From Virgibacillus profundi (GTDB lineage: Bacteria > Bacillota > Bacilli > Bacillales > Amphibacillaceae): a stretch of DNA of 64,000 bases. This document shows positions 44,225 through 53,397 of this stretch, piece after piece. Each line of letters begins with the position of its first letter. Position 1 is the first letter of the stretch. Under the pieces are notes generated by a model. That model was not told the origin of the DNA. It saw nothing but the letters and a program-made list of their open reading frames with translations, and made no database searches. A program made the translations under genes and the position numbers. The DNA lies in assembly GCF_002287375.1 (NCBI RefSeq), contig NZ_NPOA01000002.1:248001-312000 (forward strand), given 5' to 3'.

Positions 44225-45838
44225 TTGAAAATTAAAAAGTGGATTCTTTTATTATTCACTGTGGTACTTTTTTTGTTGCTTTTTGCAGCTTGCAGTGAGG
44301 ATGTCACTGAAAATGATAGCAAAGAAAATTTGGATAATATTACTGATGAAGGAATGCCGATTGTCGAGGAACCAATTACCCTGGAAATGTTCGCAACACA
44401 GCAAAGAATTCCAGCGGATTGGAACGATTTTTATATTTGGAATGAATATGAAGAAATGACAAATATAAACGTTGAATGGGAGCAGGCACCGGGGGAAGCA
44501 GTGGAAGAAAAGAGGAATCTTGCACTGGCAAGCGGGGATTTGCCTGATGCTTTCTATATTTCTTCAATTCCCACAGTCGATATATTCAAATATGGCAAGC
44601 AGGGAACTTTCATAAAACTTAATGATTTGATTGAAGAGCATGCACCAAATCTCACAAAGTTAATGGAGGAGAACCCTGAAATACGAAAAGGTATGACCTT
44701 TCCTGGCGGGAATATCTACTCCCTTCCATCAATCGTATCGCCGGAGTATTTATCCTTTCGGGTTAGCAGCAGACCCTATGTGAATCAAGAATGGCTTGAC
44801 ACCTTGGGAATGGAAATGCCTGAGACAACAGAGGAATTTTATCAATATCTTAAAGCTGTTAAGGAGAAGGATCCCAATGGAAATGGGAAAGCAGATGAGA
44901 TTCCATATGGGGGAACAGGGATGGGCGATCTTATCGGCTGGCTTAAAGGCTCATTTGGCATAGGCAATAAAGGTGTGCGAAATGCAAATATTGACTTGAA
45001 TACCGAGGAAGATAACGTCCGCTTTTTTCCGATTACAGATGGATATAAAGAGATGCTGGAGTATGTAAATAAACTCTATAGCGAAAAACTGATTGAACAA
45101 AATATTTTTACCATTGAATGGAATCAATATCTCGCAAATGCTTCAGAAGGTGTTTATGGCAGTACGGTATTTTATGATCCTGTAGAACTTTTTGGTGAAG
45201 AGGCTGGAAAGGAATTTAATAGCGGCCATGCTTTGGAGGGACCAAATGGGGACAAAGCATTTATTAAAGTTGCTCCTACAGTTGCAAGCATCAGCAATTT
45301 CGCAATTACAAATGAAAATGAAAATCCGGCAGCCACAGTCAGATGGCTGGACTATTTTTATAGTGAAGAAGGCACCAGATTCTTTTATATGGGTGTCGAG
45401 GGGGAAACTTATGAAAAAACCTCTGACGGGAAATTTGAATATGTTGATAAGATTAAAAATAGTCCGGATGGTTTAACAATGGAACAGGAAGCAGCAAAAT
45501 ATTTTGCTTGGATTGGTGGATTTGTTGGGATTGTTGACGCGAAATATTATAAGGGGTCGGAAAGTACCCCGTCTTCCATTGAGGCTGCAGAGAAATTGGA
45601 ACCTTATATACCTGAGGAACTGTGGGCTGGATTTACGTATACGGAAGAGGAAAATAAGACATTATCCGCTTTGGGATCAGATATTGATAAATACGTACAG
45701 GAAATGCAGGATAAATTTATTACTGGTGAAGTTGCATTTTCCGAATGGGATAATTATGTCGAAACAATAAAGGATATGGGACTGGATGAATATATGGAAA
45801 TTCAACAGGCGGCCTATGTGAGATATAAAGAATACTAA
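44225..45838 (+). CDS. Extracellular sugar-binding lipoprotein 1 (LplA/YtcQ type)
   Basis: 537 aa. TTG start after TTAGGGGGG. Lipoprotein signal to C23 (LLFAACSED), then a large family 1 binding protein with the EF-hand-like calcium loop DPNGNGKADEIPYGG near residue 220. It is highly similar over its full length to the protein at 46637 and the two bracket a PIG-L homologue. LplA-type proteins bind oligosaccharides; here a cell-wall glycan fragment is the likely ligand by context. The LplB/YtcP-type permeases that normally accompany them are absent from the window. Confidence 0.9.
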   Translation: MKIKKWILLLFTVVLFLLLFAACSEDVTENDSKENLDNITDEGMPIVEEPITLEMFATQQRIPADWNDFYIWNEYEEMTNINVEWEQAPGEAVEEKRNLALASGDLPDAFYISSIPTVDIFKYGKQGTFIKLNDLIEEHAPNLTKLMEENPEIRKGMTFPGGNIYSLPSIVSPEYLSFRVSSRPYVNQEWLDTLGMEMPETTEEFYQYLKAVKEKDPNGNGKADEIPYGGTGMGDLIGWLKGSFGIGNKGVRNANIDLNTEEDNVRFFPITDGYKEMLEYVNKLYSEKLIEQNIFTIEWNQYLANASEGVYGSTVFYDPVELFGEEAGKEFNSGHALEGPNGDKAFIKVAPTVASISNFAITNENENPAATVRWLDYFYSEEGTRFFYMGVEGETYEKTSDGKFEYVDKIKNSPDGLTMEQEAAKYFAWIGGFVGIVDAKYYKGSESTPSSIEAAEKLEPYIPEELWAGFTYTEEENKTLSALGSDIDKYVQEMQDKFITGEVAFSEWDNYVETIKDMGLDEYMEIQQAAYVRYKEY

Positions 45839-45864
45839 AATGATATTTTCTAAAGAAAAGTTCT

Positions 45865-45894
45865 GTGTGGGCGGATGTTTTATCCTGCCCACAC
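45865..45894 (+). terminator. Strong hairpin between binding protein 1 and PIG-L genes
   Basis: GTGTGGGC/GCCCACAC stem with inner GGAT/ATCC, followed by A-rich DNA rather than T. More likely a 3' stabiliser than a full terminator. Confidence 0.6.
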
Positions 45895-45917
45895 TTCAAT
45901 AAAAGGAGGCAATAAAA

Positions 45918-46625
45918 GTGAATTTAGTATTATTAGGTGCACACTGCGGAGATGTAGAGCTCCAGGCTGGCGCTATCGCACATAAGTATGCGAAGGCCGG
46001 TCATGAGGTTACATTTGTCCATCTAACAGCCGGTGAAAAAGGGAATCCGCCTGGTATATCTGTAGAGGATTATCGCTTGCAAAAAATAAGGGAGTCGGAA
46101 AAAGCAGCAGAAGTTTTAGGTGTAAAGACTATCACGCTGGAGTATAAGGATGCAGAGTTAACTTTTAACGATGAAATAATCACACGTGTCGCTACATTAA
46201 TGCGGAAATTGAAACCAAATGTTGTCATTACACACTGGGAAAACAGCATTCATCCCGATCACGCTCTTTGCCCGAGAATTGTCCAGGCTGCCCAATTAAA
46301 GGCTGGACTTCCGGGATTTGATTTAGATGGTTTGCCGGCACATTATTATGGATTCTATCATAGTGAAAATTGGGAGGACATGGAAAAATATGATCCAGAT
46401 ATATTCATAGATGTAACGGATGAATTTGATACATATCTAGAAGCTTTATCTCAATATTGGTTTGTGATGAATTCAAGTTCTTTCCGCTACTATGATTATT
46501 ACAAAGCACTTGGAACTGTCAGAGGATGTGTTAATCGTACAAAGTATGCACAGACCCTGAAGTTTCCAACAGGTTCAAATGTGAAGAAAGGTGGAAATAT
46601 CCCAGCATACGAACTGTCAACTTAG
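45918..46625 (+). CDS. PIG-L (GlcNAc deacetylase) family protein with altered metal motif
   Basis: 235 aa. Starts MNLVLLGAHCGDVE, aligned with the LxxxAHPDDxE zinc/base motif of PIG-L deacetylases (MshB, BshB). The histidine and second Asp are kept, but the first Asp, the general base, is Gly here. The third ligand is present in HPDH near residue 115. The fold is therefore clear but catalysis may be altered or lost. In context it would act on an N-acetylated amino sugar released from murein. It sits between two paralogous binding proteins; GGAGG start. Confidence 0.87.
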   Translation: MNLVLLGAHCGDVELQAGAIAHKYAKAGHEVTFVHLTAGEKGNPPGISVEDYRLQKIRESEKAAEVLGVKTITLEYKDAELTFNDEIITRVATLMRKLKPNVVITHWENSIHPDHALCPRIVQAAQLKAGLPGFDLDGLPAHYYGFYHSENWEDMEKYDPDIFIDVTDEFDTYLEALSQYWFVMNSSSFRYYDYYKALGTVRGCVNRTKYAQTLKFPTGSNVKKGGNIPAYELST

Positions 46626-46636
46626 GAGGGTTTTTA

Positions 46637-48262
46637 TTGAAAATAAATAAGTTGTTATTATTCATGCTTGCATCAGTTCTTTTGATTCTTGCGGCATGCA
46701 GTGATGAAGAAGCAGATTCAGAAGATGGCAAGTCAAATGAAGAGGCACTTGAAAATCTTAACGATTCCGGTATGCCTATTGTGGAAGAACCAATAACATT
46801 AAAATTATTTGCGGGAAAGTCTGCACAGAATACAAATTCAGATTGGAATGATATTTTGATTTGGAATGAGTATGAAGAAATGACCAATATAAATCTGGAG
46901 TTTGAACAGATACAATCTGATTCCTTAGAAGAAAAGCGAAATCTTGCATTAGCCAGCGGGGATTTACCCGATGTTTTCTATTTAGCTCAACTAACAAACT
47001 TGGACTTATATAAATATGGTCAACAAGGCACTTTTATTGAACTGAATGATTTAATTGATAAATACGCTCCAAATTTGAAAAAACTGATGGAAGAAAATCC
47101 GGAAATTAGAAAGGCTATTACTTTTCCAGATGGAAACATATACTCACTTCCATCAATTGTATCACCGGATTTCTTATCTGTCCGTCTGAGCAGCAGGCCA
47201 TGGTTTAATGAGGAATGGCTTGATGCTTTGGGAATGGATATGCCTGAGACAACAGATGAATTTTATGAATATCTGAAAGCTGTTAAAGAGGAAGATCCAA
47301 ATGGAAACGGAAAAGCTGATGAAATTCCATATGGCGGAACTAGTATTGGTGAATTGATTGGTTGGCTCGAAGGCTCATTTGGAATAGCAAATAGAGGTGT
47401 AAGAAATGGGAATATCGACATGGATCCAGAAAGTGACAAAGTAAGGTTTTACGCAACTACAGATGAATATAAGGAAATGCTTGAATTTGTGCACAAATTA
47501 TATAATGAAAAGCTGATCGAGCAAAATATCTTCTCCATTGAATGGGGGCAATATTTGGCTAATGCTTCACAAGGGGTATACGCCAGTACGATGTTTTACG
47601 ATCCAGTAGAGCTTTTTGGTGAAGAAGTAGGCAGTGCATATGAAAGTGGTTTAGCACTTAAAGGGCCTAATGGCGATCAGTCGTTTATAAAAGTAGCTCC
47701 GGCAGTCGCCAGTATGGGAAATTTTGCGATTACCTCACAAAACGAAAATCCTGCGGCCACAGTTAGGTGGATGGACTATTTCTATAGTGATGAAGGAGCT
47801 AAACTTTATTATATGGGTGTTGAAGGAGAAACCTATGGGGAGACTTCAGATGGTGATTATGAATATTTGGATAAAATCACTAACAGCTCGGAAGGATTAA
47901 CATTTGAACAGGAATTATCAAAATACCTCACTTGGCTTGGTGGTATTATGGGAATTATTAAAGAAGAGTATTTTCATGGTTCAGAAAGCTCACCAGGTTC
48001 TTTAAAGGCAACGGAAAAATTAGAACCTTATGTACCTGAGGAAATATGGCCGGGGTTCACCTATACAAATGAAGAAAATAAAGTATTATCCTCAACAGGT
48101 GCCGATATTGACAAATATGTTGAAGAAATGCGGGATAAGTTTATTTCTGGTGATGCTTCCTTTTCAGAATGGGATAATTATGTAGAAACGATAGAAAACA
48201 TGGGTCTTGATGAATATATGGAAATTCAACAGAAAGCTTATGAAAGGTATAAAAGTGAGTAA
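46637..48262 (+). CDS. Extracellular sugar-binding lipoprotein 2 (paralogue of 44225)
   Basis: 541 aa, TTG start after AGGAGGG. Lipoprotein signal to C21 (LILAACSDEE). It shares the calcium-loop segment DPNGNGKADEIPYGG, NPAATVRWMDYFYSDEG and the C-terminal FSEWDNYVETIENMGLDEYM with the first binding protein, so the pair arose by duplication. Small differences in the ligand region could tune specificity. Follows the PIG-L gene by 11 bp. Confidence 0.9.
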   Translation: MKINKLLLFMLASVLLILAACSDEEADSEDGKSNEEALENLNDSGMPIVEEPITLKLFAGKSAQNTNSDWNDILIWNEYEEMTNINLEFEQIQSDSLEEKRNLALASGDLPDVFYLAQLTNLDLYKYGQQGTFIELNDLIDKYAPNLKKLMEENPEIRKAITFPDGNIYSLPSIVSPDFLSVRLSSRPWFNEEWLDALGMDMPETTDEFYEYLKAVKEEDPNGNGKADEIPYGGTSIGELIGWLEGSFGIANRGVRNGNIDMDPESDKVRFYATTDEYKEMLEFVHKLYNEKLIEQNIFSIEWGQYLANASQGVYASTMFYDPVELFGEEVGSAYESGLALKGPNGDQSFIKVAPAVASMGNFAITSQNENPAATVRWMDYFYSDEGAKLYYMGVEGETYGETSDGDYEYLDKITNSSEGLTFEQELSKYLTWLGGIMGIIKEEYFHGSESSPGSLKATEKLEPYVPEEIWPGFTYTNEENKVLSSTGADIDKYVEEMRDKFISGDASFSEWDNYVETIENMGLDEYMEIQQKAYERYKSE

Positions 48263-48280
48263 GTTTTTCTAGTTTTCTTC

Positions 48281-48317
48281 CCCTGGAAAGCCGATGCAAC
48301 TATCGTTTTTTTCAGGG
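48281..48317 (+). terminator. Hairpin after binding protein 2
   Basis: CCCTG/CAGGG outer stem and CGAT/ATCG inner stem separated by internal loops, with a T-run inside rather than after. Weak. Confidence 0.35.
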
Positions 48318-48428
48318 TTCTTTAGTAGTATCCTTCCAATTTCATTGGAAAAGTTGATTCAGTCTTGGAATAATGTTGATTGCTAAGAAGTCATTACCAA
48401 AATATAAAATTAAAGTCGGTGAGGCAAA

Positions 48429-49577
48429 ATGAAACTTGGATTAGATATTTTTCTTGAAGAAGAGTACAAACAATTTAAAGGAAAGCGTATTGGTTTAGTT
48501 ACTAATATGACAGGTGTTAATGAAAATCTAATCCCTTCAATTGATTTATTCCACGAACATTCAGGTATCCAATTAACTGCTTTATATGGTCCCGAACATG
48601 GCATTCGAGGAGACGCAAAAGAAGGAGAAAAGGTTGAATCTGTGAAGGACCCTTATACGGGGTTGCCAGTATTCAGTTTATATGGAGCAAGCAGGAAACC
48701 TACCGGAAAAATGTTGGAATCAGTTGATGTGGTAGTATTCGATCTTCAGGATATCGGGTCAAGGTATTATACCTTTATTTATACAATGGCCTATGTCATG
48801 GAAGCATGTATGGAATTTGGGAAGCATTTTGTTGTATTAGACCGGCCAAATCCAATTGGTGGTAACAAGCTGGAAGGAAATCTGGTTGAAAAGGACGTCA
48901 GATCATTTGTTGGATTGCTGCCGATTCCAAATAGGCATGGAATGACTGTAGCAGAGCTTGCATTATTATTTAAAGGTGAATTTGGTTATAATTGTGATTT
49001 AACAGTTATCTCGATGCAGGGCTGGAGCCGCGATATGTATTTTGATGAAACAGGATTGTTCTGGGTCCCGCCATCACCAAATACGACAACAATTGATATG
49101 ACTACTTTATATCCGGGGACATGTCTGATTGAAGGGACGAATCTGTCTGAAGGAAGGGGCACAACAAGACCCTTTGAGCTGGTTGGCGCACCTTTCATTG
49201 ATGGTCAGAAGCTTGCAAATACATTTAATATAAAAAATATACCTGGTGTACTGGCAAGGCCTACATCATTTATTCCCACATACCAAAAGCATGAGGGTGA
49301 TATTTGTGGGGGGATACAATTACATGTGACAGACCGCAGTGTATTTAATTCCGTGGAGACTGGACTTTTATTAATTGAGATAATAAATGAATTGTACCCG
49401 GTTGACTTCACTTTTTTAAGCAATGAAAATGATAAGTATTTCTTTGATCTTCTTGCAGGAACAAAATATTTAAGAGATTATATTGTTAATGGTACATTAA
49501 GAAAATTCTTGATTAAAAGTCATGATCAAATAGAAAAATTTAAAAAACAAAGAGAACCATATCTTTTATACAAATAG
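48429..49577 (+). CDS. namZ: Exo-beta-N-acetylmuramidase NamZ (DUF1343)
   Basis: 382 aa. DUF1343 hallmarks: GKRIGLVTNMTGV, ALYGPEHGIRGDAKEGEKV, VFDLQDIGSRYYTFIYTM, PNPIGG and the PYPGTCLIEGTNLSEGRGTT-like TTLYPGTCLIEGTNLSEGR. NamZ removes terminal MurNAc from the non-reducing end of glycan fragments. B. subtilis NamZ is secreted, but this one begins MKLGLDIFLEEEY with no signal peptide, so it should work in the cytoplasm on imported fragments. Next gene 12 bp downstream is murQ. Confidence 0.93.
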   Translation: MKLGLDIFLEEEYKQFKGKRIGLVTNMTGVNENLIPSIDLFHEHSGIQLTALYGPEHGIRGDAKEGEKVESVKDPYTGLPVFSLYGASRKPTGKMLESVDVVVFDLQDIGSRYYTFIYTMAYVMEACMEFGKHFVVLDRPNPIGGNKLEGNLVEKDVRSFVGLLPIPNRHGMTVAELALLFKGEFGYNCDLTVISMQGWSRDMYFDETGLFWVPPSPNTTTIDMTTLYPGTCLIEGTNLSEGRGTTRPFELVGAPFIDGQKLANTFNIKNIPGVLARPTSFIPTYQKHEGDICGGIQLHVTDRSVFNSVETGLLLIEIINELYPVDFTFLSNENDKYFFDLLAGTKYLRDYIVNGTLRKFLIKSHDQIEKFKKQREPYLLYK

Positions 49578-49589
49578 GGTGGATGATGG

Positions 49590-50507
49590 ATGAATAAGAT
49601 TGCAGCACTAACAACAGAAATGAGAAATGAAACCTCAAAAAATATTGATAATATGGATACTTTAGATATATTAACAACAATTAACAGGGAAGATATAACC
49701 GTTGCTCAAAGTGTACAGGCAGTTATTCCTCAAATTAAAGAAACTGTCGACAAGGTGCACCAAGCCTTCAAACAAGGAGGAAGGTTATTCTACATAGGTG
49801 CTGGAACAAGTGGGCGGATTGGTGTGTTAGATGCAGTGGAATGTCCACCAACCTATAGTACCCCCCCAGACTTAGTGCAGGCAGTAATAGCTGGTGGAAA
49901 CGATGCTTTTGTAAAAGCTGTAGAGGGTGCCGAAGATAATGAACAGCTAGGAGCTAACGATTTAGAGGGTAGAAATGTGACCGAGTTGGATGTAGTTGTT
50001 GGAATTGCAGCTAGCGGCAGAACACCATATGTAGTAGGTGCATTAAAATATGCTAATGAGATAGGAGCTAGTACAGTAAGTCTATCTAGCAACGAAAATG
50101 CTATCATAAGTCAACATGCAGGTATTAATATCGAGGTATTAACAGGACCTGAGGTTTTAACAGGATCTACTCGAATGAAAGCTGCAACTGCCCATAAGCT
50201 GATTTTAAATATGATTACAACTACATCGATGATAAAAGCTGGTAAAGTCTATGAAAATCTTATGGTGGACGTAAAAGCTAGCAACCATAAGCTTAAAGAA
50301 AGAGCTAAAAGCATTGTCTCTACAATTACCGAAGTTACATTCGAAAAGGCGGAAGAAGCATTAAGAATAACGAATTTCGAAGTGAAGCCTGCAATTGTGA
50401 TGCTCAAAACAGGTATAGAGGTGCAACATGCAAAAAAGTATTTAAATGAAGCAAATGGACTTGTTCGAAAAGCTATTGAATTAGCAAATAAAGGAGAAAT
50501 AGAATGA
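49590..50507 (+). CDS. murQ: N-acetylmuramic acid 6-phosphate etherase
   Basis: 305 aa. SIS domain with GAGTSGRIGVLDAVECPPT (catalytic Glu in VECPPT) and GSTRMKAATAHKLILN. It splits MurNAc-6-P into GlcNAc-6-P and D-lactate, the key step of MurNAc catabolism. Length is canonical. Its stop overlaps the ATG of the following GNAT gene (ATGA). Confidence 0.97.
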   Translation: MNKIAALTTEMRNETSKNIDNMDTLDILTTINREDITVAQSVQAVIPQIKETVDKVHQAFKQGGRLFYIGAGTSGRIGVLDAVECPPTYSTPPDLVQAVIAGGNDAFVKAVEGAEDNEQLGANDLEGRNVTELDVVVGIAASGRTPYVVGALKYANEIGASTVSLSSNENAIISQHAGINIEVLTGPEVLTGSTRMKAATAHKLILNMITTTSMIKAGKVYENLMVDVKASNHKLKERAKSIVSTITEVTFEKAEEALRITNFEVKPAIVMLKTGIEVQHAKKYLNEANGLVRKAIELANKGEIE

Positions 50508-51451
50508 TTTCATATAGATGCTACCAATCAGGGGACGAAAAACAAATCGTGAAATTATGGAATGAATCATTATTGAAAGATCCAATTACTTCCAAACGTT
50601 TTCGTAATTTAGTATTATTAGATCCGAATTTTGATCCTAAAGGATTGCGGTTAGCATTTGATCATGAAAATCTTGTTGGGTGTGTCTATAGTGTCAGAAG
50701 ACTGCTGCCAATGTTCGGAACGGATTTAGAACCTGAAAATGGCTGGATTTCTTTCTTTTTCGTTGCAGAGAAATACCGAAAAACAGGTGTTGGAGAACAA
50801 CTCATCAAGGAAGCAACTGAATTCCTTAAAGATAATGGCAGAAAATACGTTTTCTTTGCTTCCTACGCACCAAATTATATAATGCCGGGGATTGATGAAA
50901 CAGCATACCCTGAGGCGCATCAATTTCTGCTGAATCAAGGATTTACGAAGCTTTATTCACCTATTGCAATGGATAGAAATCTTGTTGATTTTCAGCTGGA
51001 TGAAGACATCAGGCAGCTTGTGACTCAACGTGAGAAAGAGGGCTATTCCTTCAGAAGGGCAAAGGATAAAGATCTCTATGAAGTTATCCAATTTGCCAAT
51101 TTGCAATTCAATCCCGATTGGGGCAGAGCAATCCGTGAAGGAGTTCTCCAAGGCCTGCCAATGGAACGTATTCTTGTTGCAAGACATGATGAAAAAGTGG
51201 TAGGATTCTGTATTTACGGTGGATATGAAGGGGTCCCTGAAAGATTTGGACCATTTGGAGTGGCTCCAGAACAACAAGGGAAAAAGTTGGGTAAAATCCT
51301 GCTGAATGTATGTTTACAGCAAATGAAAGCAGAAGGTCTGCATGGTGCCTGGTTCCTGTGGACTGGTGAAAAGACTTCTGCTGGCTATCTTTATAAAAAA
51401 ACAGGTTTTAAGATTACGCGGACATTCCATGTTATGAAAAAGGATTTATAA
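50504..51451 (+). CDS. Double-domain GNAT acetyltransferase 1
   Basis: 315 aa with two GNAT domains (about 1-140 and 175-315). The acetyl-CoA loop of the first is EKYRKTGVGEQLI and of the second APEQQGKKLGKIL. Translationally coupled to murQ and similar in layout to the protein at 53394. By context it may acetylate an amino sugar or amino acid freed from peptidoglycan; the substrate is not known. Confidence 0.87.
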   Translation: MISYRCYQSGDEKQIVKLWNESLLKDPITSKRFRNLVLLDPNFDPKGLRLAFDHENLVGCVYSVRRLLPMFGTDLEPENGWISFFFVAEKYRKTGVGEQLIKEATEFLKDNGRKYVFFASYAPNYIMPGIDETAYPEAHQFLLNQGFTKLYSPIAMDRNLVDFQLDEDIRQLVTQREKEGYSFRRAKDKDLYEVIQFANLQFNPDWGRAIREGVLQGLPMERILVARHDEKVVGFCIYGGYEGVPERFGPFGVAPEQQGKKLGKILLNVCLQQMKAEGLHGAWFLWTGEKTSAGYLYKKTGFKITRTFHVMKKDL

Positions 51452-51465
51452 GAGAGAGAGCTGAT

Positions 51466-52338
51466 ATGATGTCAACAACTGGAGGACTTGTCATACTTAC
51501 AGAGATGCTGCCACTGCTGCCACCATCCGAAAAAAAAATAGCTAATTATATTATTGAGCACCCACACAAAGCAATTACATTAACTGCAATGGAATTAGGC
51601 AAAAGGAGTTCAACCAGTAGTGCTGCAGTTATTAGGTTATGTAAGTCATTGAATTTAAAAGGTTTTCAGGATTTAAAATTGCGAATTGCCGGAGACCTTC
51701 AAAAAACAAATGCATCTGGATTTAGTGATATTGAACCAAATGAGCCTTTATTATCGGTCATTGAAAAAATGACCAATAATAGCATCCAAACCATTCGTGA
51801 AACTGCTGAATTATTAATCGTAGAAGAGCTGGAGAAAGCAGTGGAAGCGTTAAGACAAGCCAGAAGAATTCATTTTATAGGGATAGGAGCCTCAAGCATT
51901 ATTGCGCAGGATGCACAACAGAAATTCCTCAGGATTAATAAGTCTGCATACACTTTTTCAGATATGCATATGGCTGCGACTCAGGTAGCGAATGCGTCTA
52001 AAGAGGATGTTGTAGTGGGAATATCGTTTTCCGGTGAAACGAGTGAGGTAGCTAAGGTGTTACAGCTGGCGAAGCAAAATAATGTTTGTACTATTTGCCT
52101 TACGAAATATGGAAATTCCAGTGTGAGTGCACAGGCTGATATCAAACTGTATACATCAGCAACAAAGGAGCCTACTTTCAGAAGTGCTGCGACCTCTTCG
52201 CGAATTGCACAATTACAGGTTATTGATATTCTTTTCATGTCTGTCGCATCACTGCAATACGATGAAACAGTTATGCATTTGAATGCAACACGGGATGCTG
52301 TCCATTTTTTAACTAAAAATGGACAGAAGAAGAGCTGA
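51466..52338 (+). CDS. murR: RpiR family regulator MurR
   Basis: 290 aa. N-terminal RpiR HTH (PPSEKKIANYIIEHPHKAIT...SSTSSAAVIRLCKSLNLKGF) and a C-terminal SIS domain (GIGASSIIAQDAQQKF, ISFSGETSEV) that would sense MurNAc-6-P or a related sugar phosphate. Position directly in the mur cluster supports the MurR role. The GAGAGAG start site is modest; two consecutive ATGs (51466, 51469). Confidence 0.92.
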   Translation: MMSTTGGLVILTEMLPLLPPSEKKIANYIIEHPHKAITLTAMELGKRSSTSSAAVIRLCKSLNLKGFQDLKLRIAGDLQKTNASGFSDIEPNEPLLSVIEKMTNNSIQTIRETAELLIVEELEKAVEALRQARRIHFIGIGASSIIAQDAQQKFLRINKSAYTFSDMHMAATQVANASKEDVVVGISFSGETSEVAKVLQLAKQNNVCTICLTKYGNSSVSAQADIKLYTSATKEPTFRSAATSSRIAQLQVIDILFMSVASLQYDETVMHLNATRDAVHFLTKNGQKKS

Positions 52339-52360
52339 CTCAGGATGAGTTGGCTCCTTT
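52332..52360 (+). terminator. Attenuating hairpin at the end of murR
   Basis: GAGCTGACTC pairs with GAGTTGGCTC (with G-T pairs), overlapping the murR stop, tail CTTTAT. Could lower expression of the genes that follow. Confidence 0.4.
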
Positions 52361-52395
52361 ATGATAAAGCTACGATTTAGCAGGGGGATTCGAAT

Positions 52396-53397
52396 ATGTA
52401 TGTACTGGGAATCGATGGTGGCGGAACAAAAACAAAAGGTGTAATTACAAGCATAGATGGCAAGACTGTTGCTGAAGCAACAGTTGGTGCCACTAATCCA
52501 AATAGTATCAAACAAGATGATTTGAAGAATGAATTACATAAACTTATCCATTCTTTAAAAGAACAAAGCGATAAAGAGTTCCCCAAAATAGTAAGTGTTT
52601 TCGCGGGGATGTCTGGTGTGGATCGTCTAACTGATAGAACTGAAATGGAAAAAATCATTAGAACACTGGTACCGGAGACGGTCATGGTGTCTGCAAATAA
52701 TGATGCCATCATTGCATTATATTCGGGAACGCTGGGAGACCCTGGAATTGTTCAGATTGCCGGCACAGGATCCATTACGTTTGGACTAAATGAAAAAGGG
52801 GTCCTAGACCGGGTTGGCGGCTGGGGTTATTTGCTGGGAGAAAGGGGCAGTGGATATGCCCTGGGAAGCGATGGACTGCGGGCAGCTTTTTTAGCTCATG
52901 ATGGGCTTAGCGAAGCAACTGCAATACATCATCTGATTCTTGAACATTTCCAGGTAAAGTCGCTACCGGGAATCCTGGATTCCATTTATCAATCTAAAAA
53001 TACAAAGGAAGTCATTGCATCATTAAGCAAACTGGTGGTTAAAGCAGCTGATCATGGTGATAAGACTGCTAAAAGTATTATAAAGGAAAATGGTTTATAT
53101 ATTGGCAAATCTATTTCCTGTTTAATAAAAAAACTTTTTTCTGAGAAGGTAATTCAAGAACAAATACCAGTTGTCATTACGGGGGGGCTTTTCAAGAGAA
53201 TTGATTTATTTGAGGAATCCATTGATAAGGTATGTCGTGAAAATAATATAGATGCTAGATTAGTAATACCAAAAATGGATCCAGTTGGGGGAGCTGCTAT
53301 TGCTGCATTAAAAGAAGCAAATATAAGTGTTGATAACAATTTCCCGGATATTTTTAGTCACCACATAAATTACAATTATTTGGAGGGAAAAAAATGA
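52396..53397 (+). CDS. BadF/BcrA-type ATPase, amino-sugar kinase (MurK/NagK-like)
   Basis: 333 aa. ASKHA phosphate-1 loop GIDGGGTKTKGV at the N-terminus, phosphate-2 IAGTGSITFGL and the adenosine motif ITGGLF near residue 260. The family includes GlcNAc kinase NAGK and the clostridial MurK that phosphorylates both GlcNAc and MurNAc. As no PTS MurP is present here, this enzyme most likely supplies MurNAc-6-P to MurQ. Its TGA overlaps the next ATG. Confidence 0.9.
   Translation: MYVLGIDGGGTKTKGVITSIDGKTVAEATVGATNPNSIKQDDLKNELHKLIHSLKEQSDKEFPKIVSVFAGMSGVDRLTDRTEMEKIIRTLVPETVMVSANNDAIIALYSGTLGDPGIVQIAGTGSITFGLNEKGVLDRVGGWGYLLGERGSGYALGSDGLRAAFLAHDGLSEATAIHHLILEHFQVKSLPGILDSIYQSKNTKEVIASLSKLVVKAADHGDKTAKSIIKENGLYIGKSISCLIKKLFSEKVIQEQIPVVITGGLFKRIDLFEESIDKVCRENNIDARLVIPKMDPVGGAAIAALKEANISVDNNFPDIFSHHINYNYLEGKK

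Noticed and set aside
46531-46887. 118-aa minus-strand frame across the PIG-L/binding protein 2 junction
   Set aside because: Antisense to two real genes and lacks start signals.
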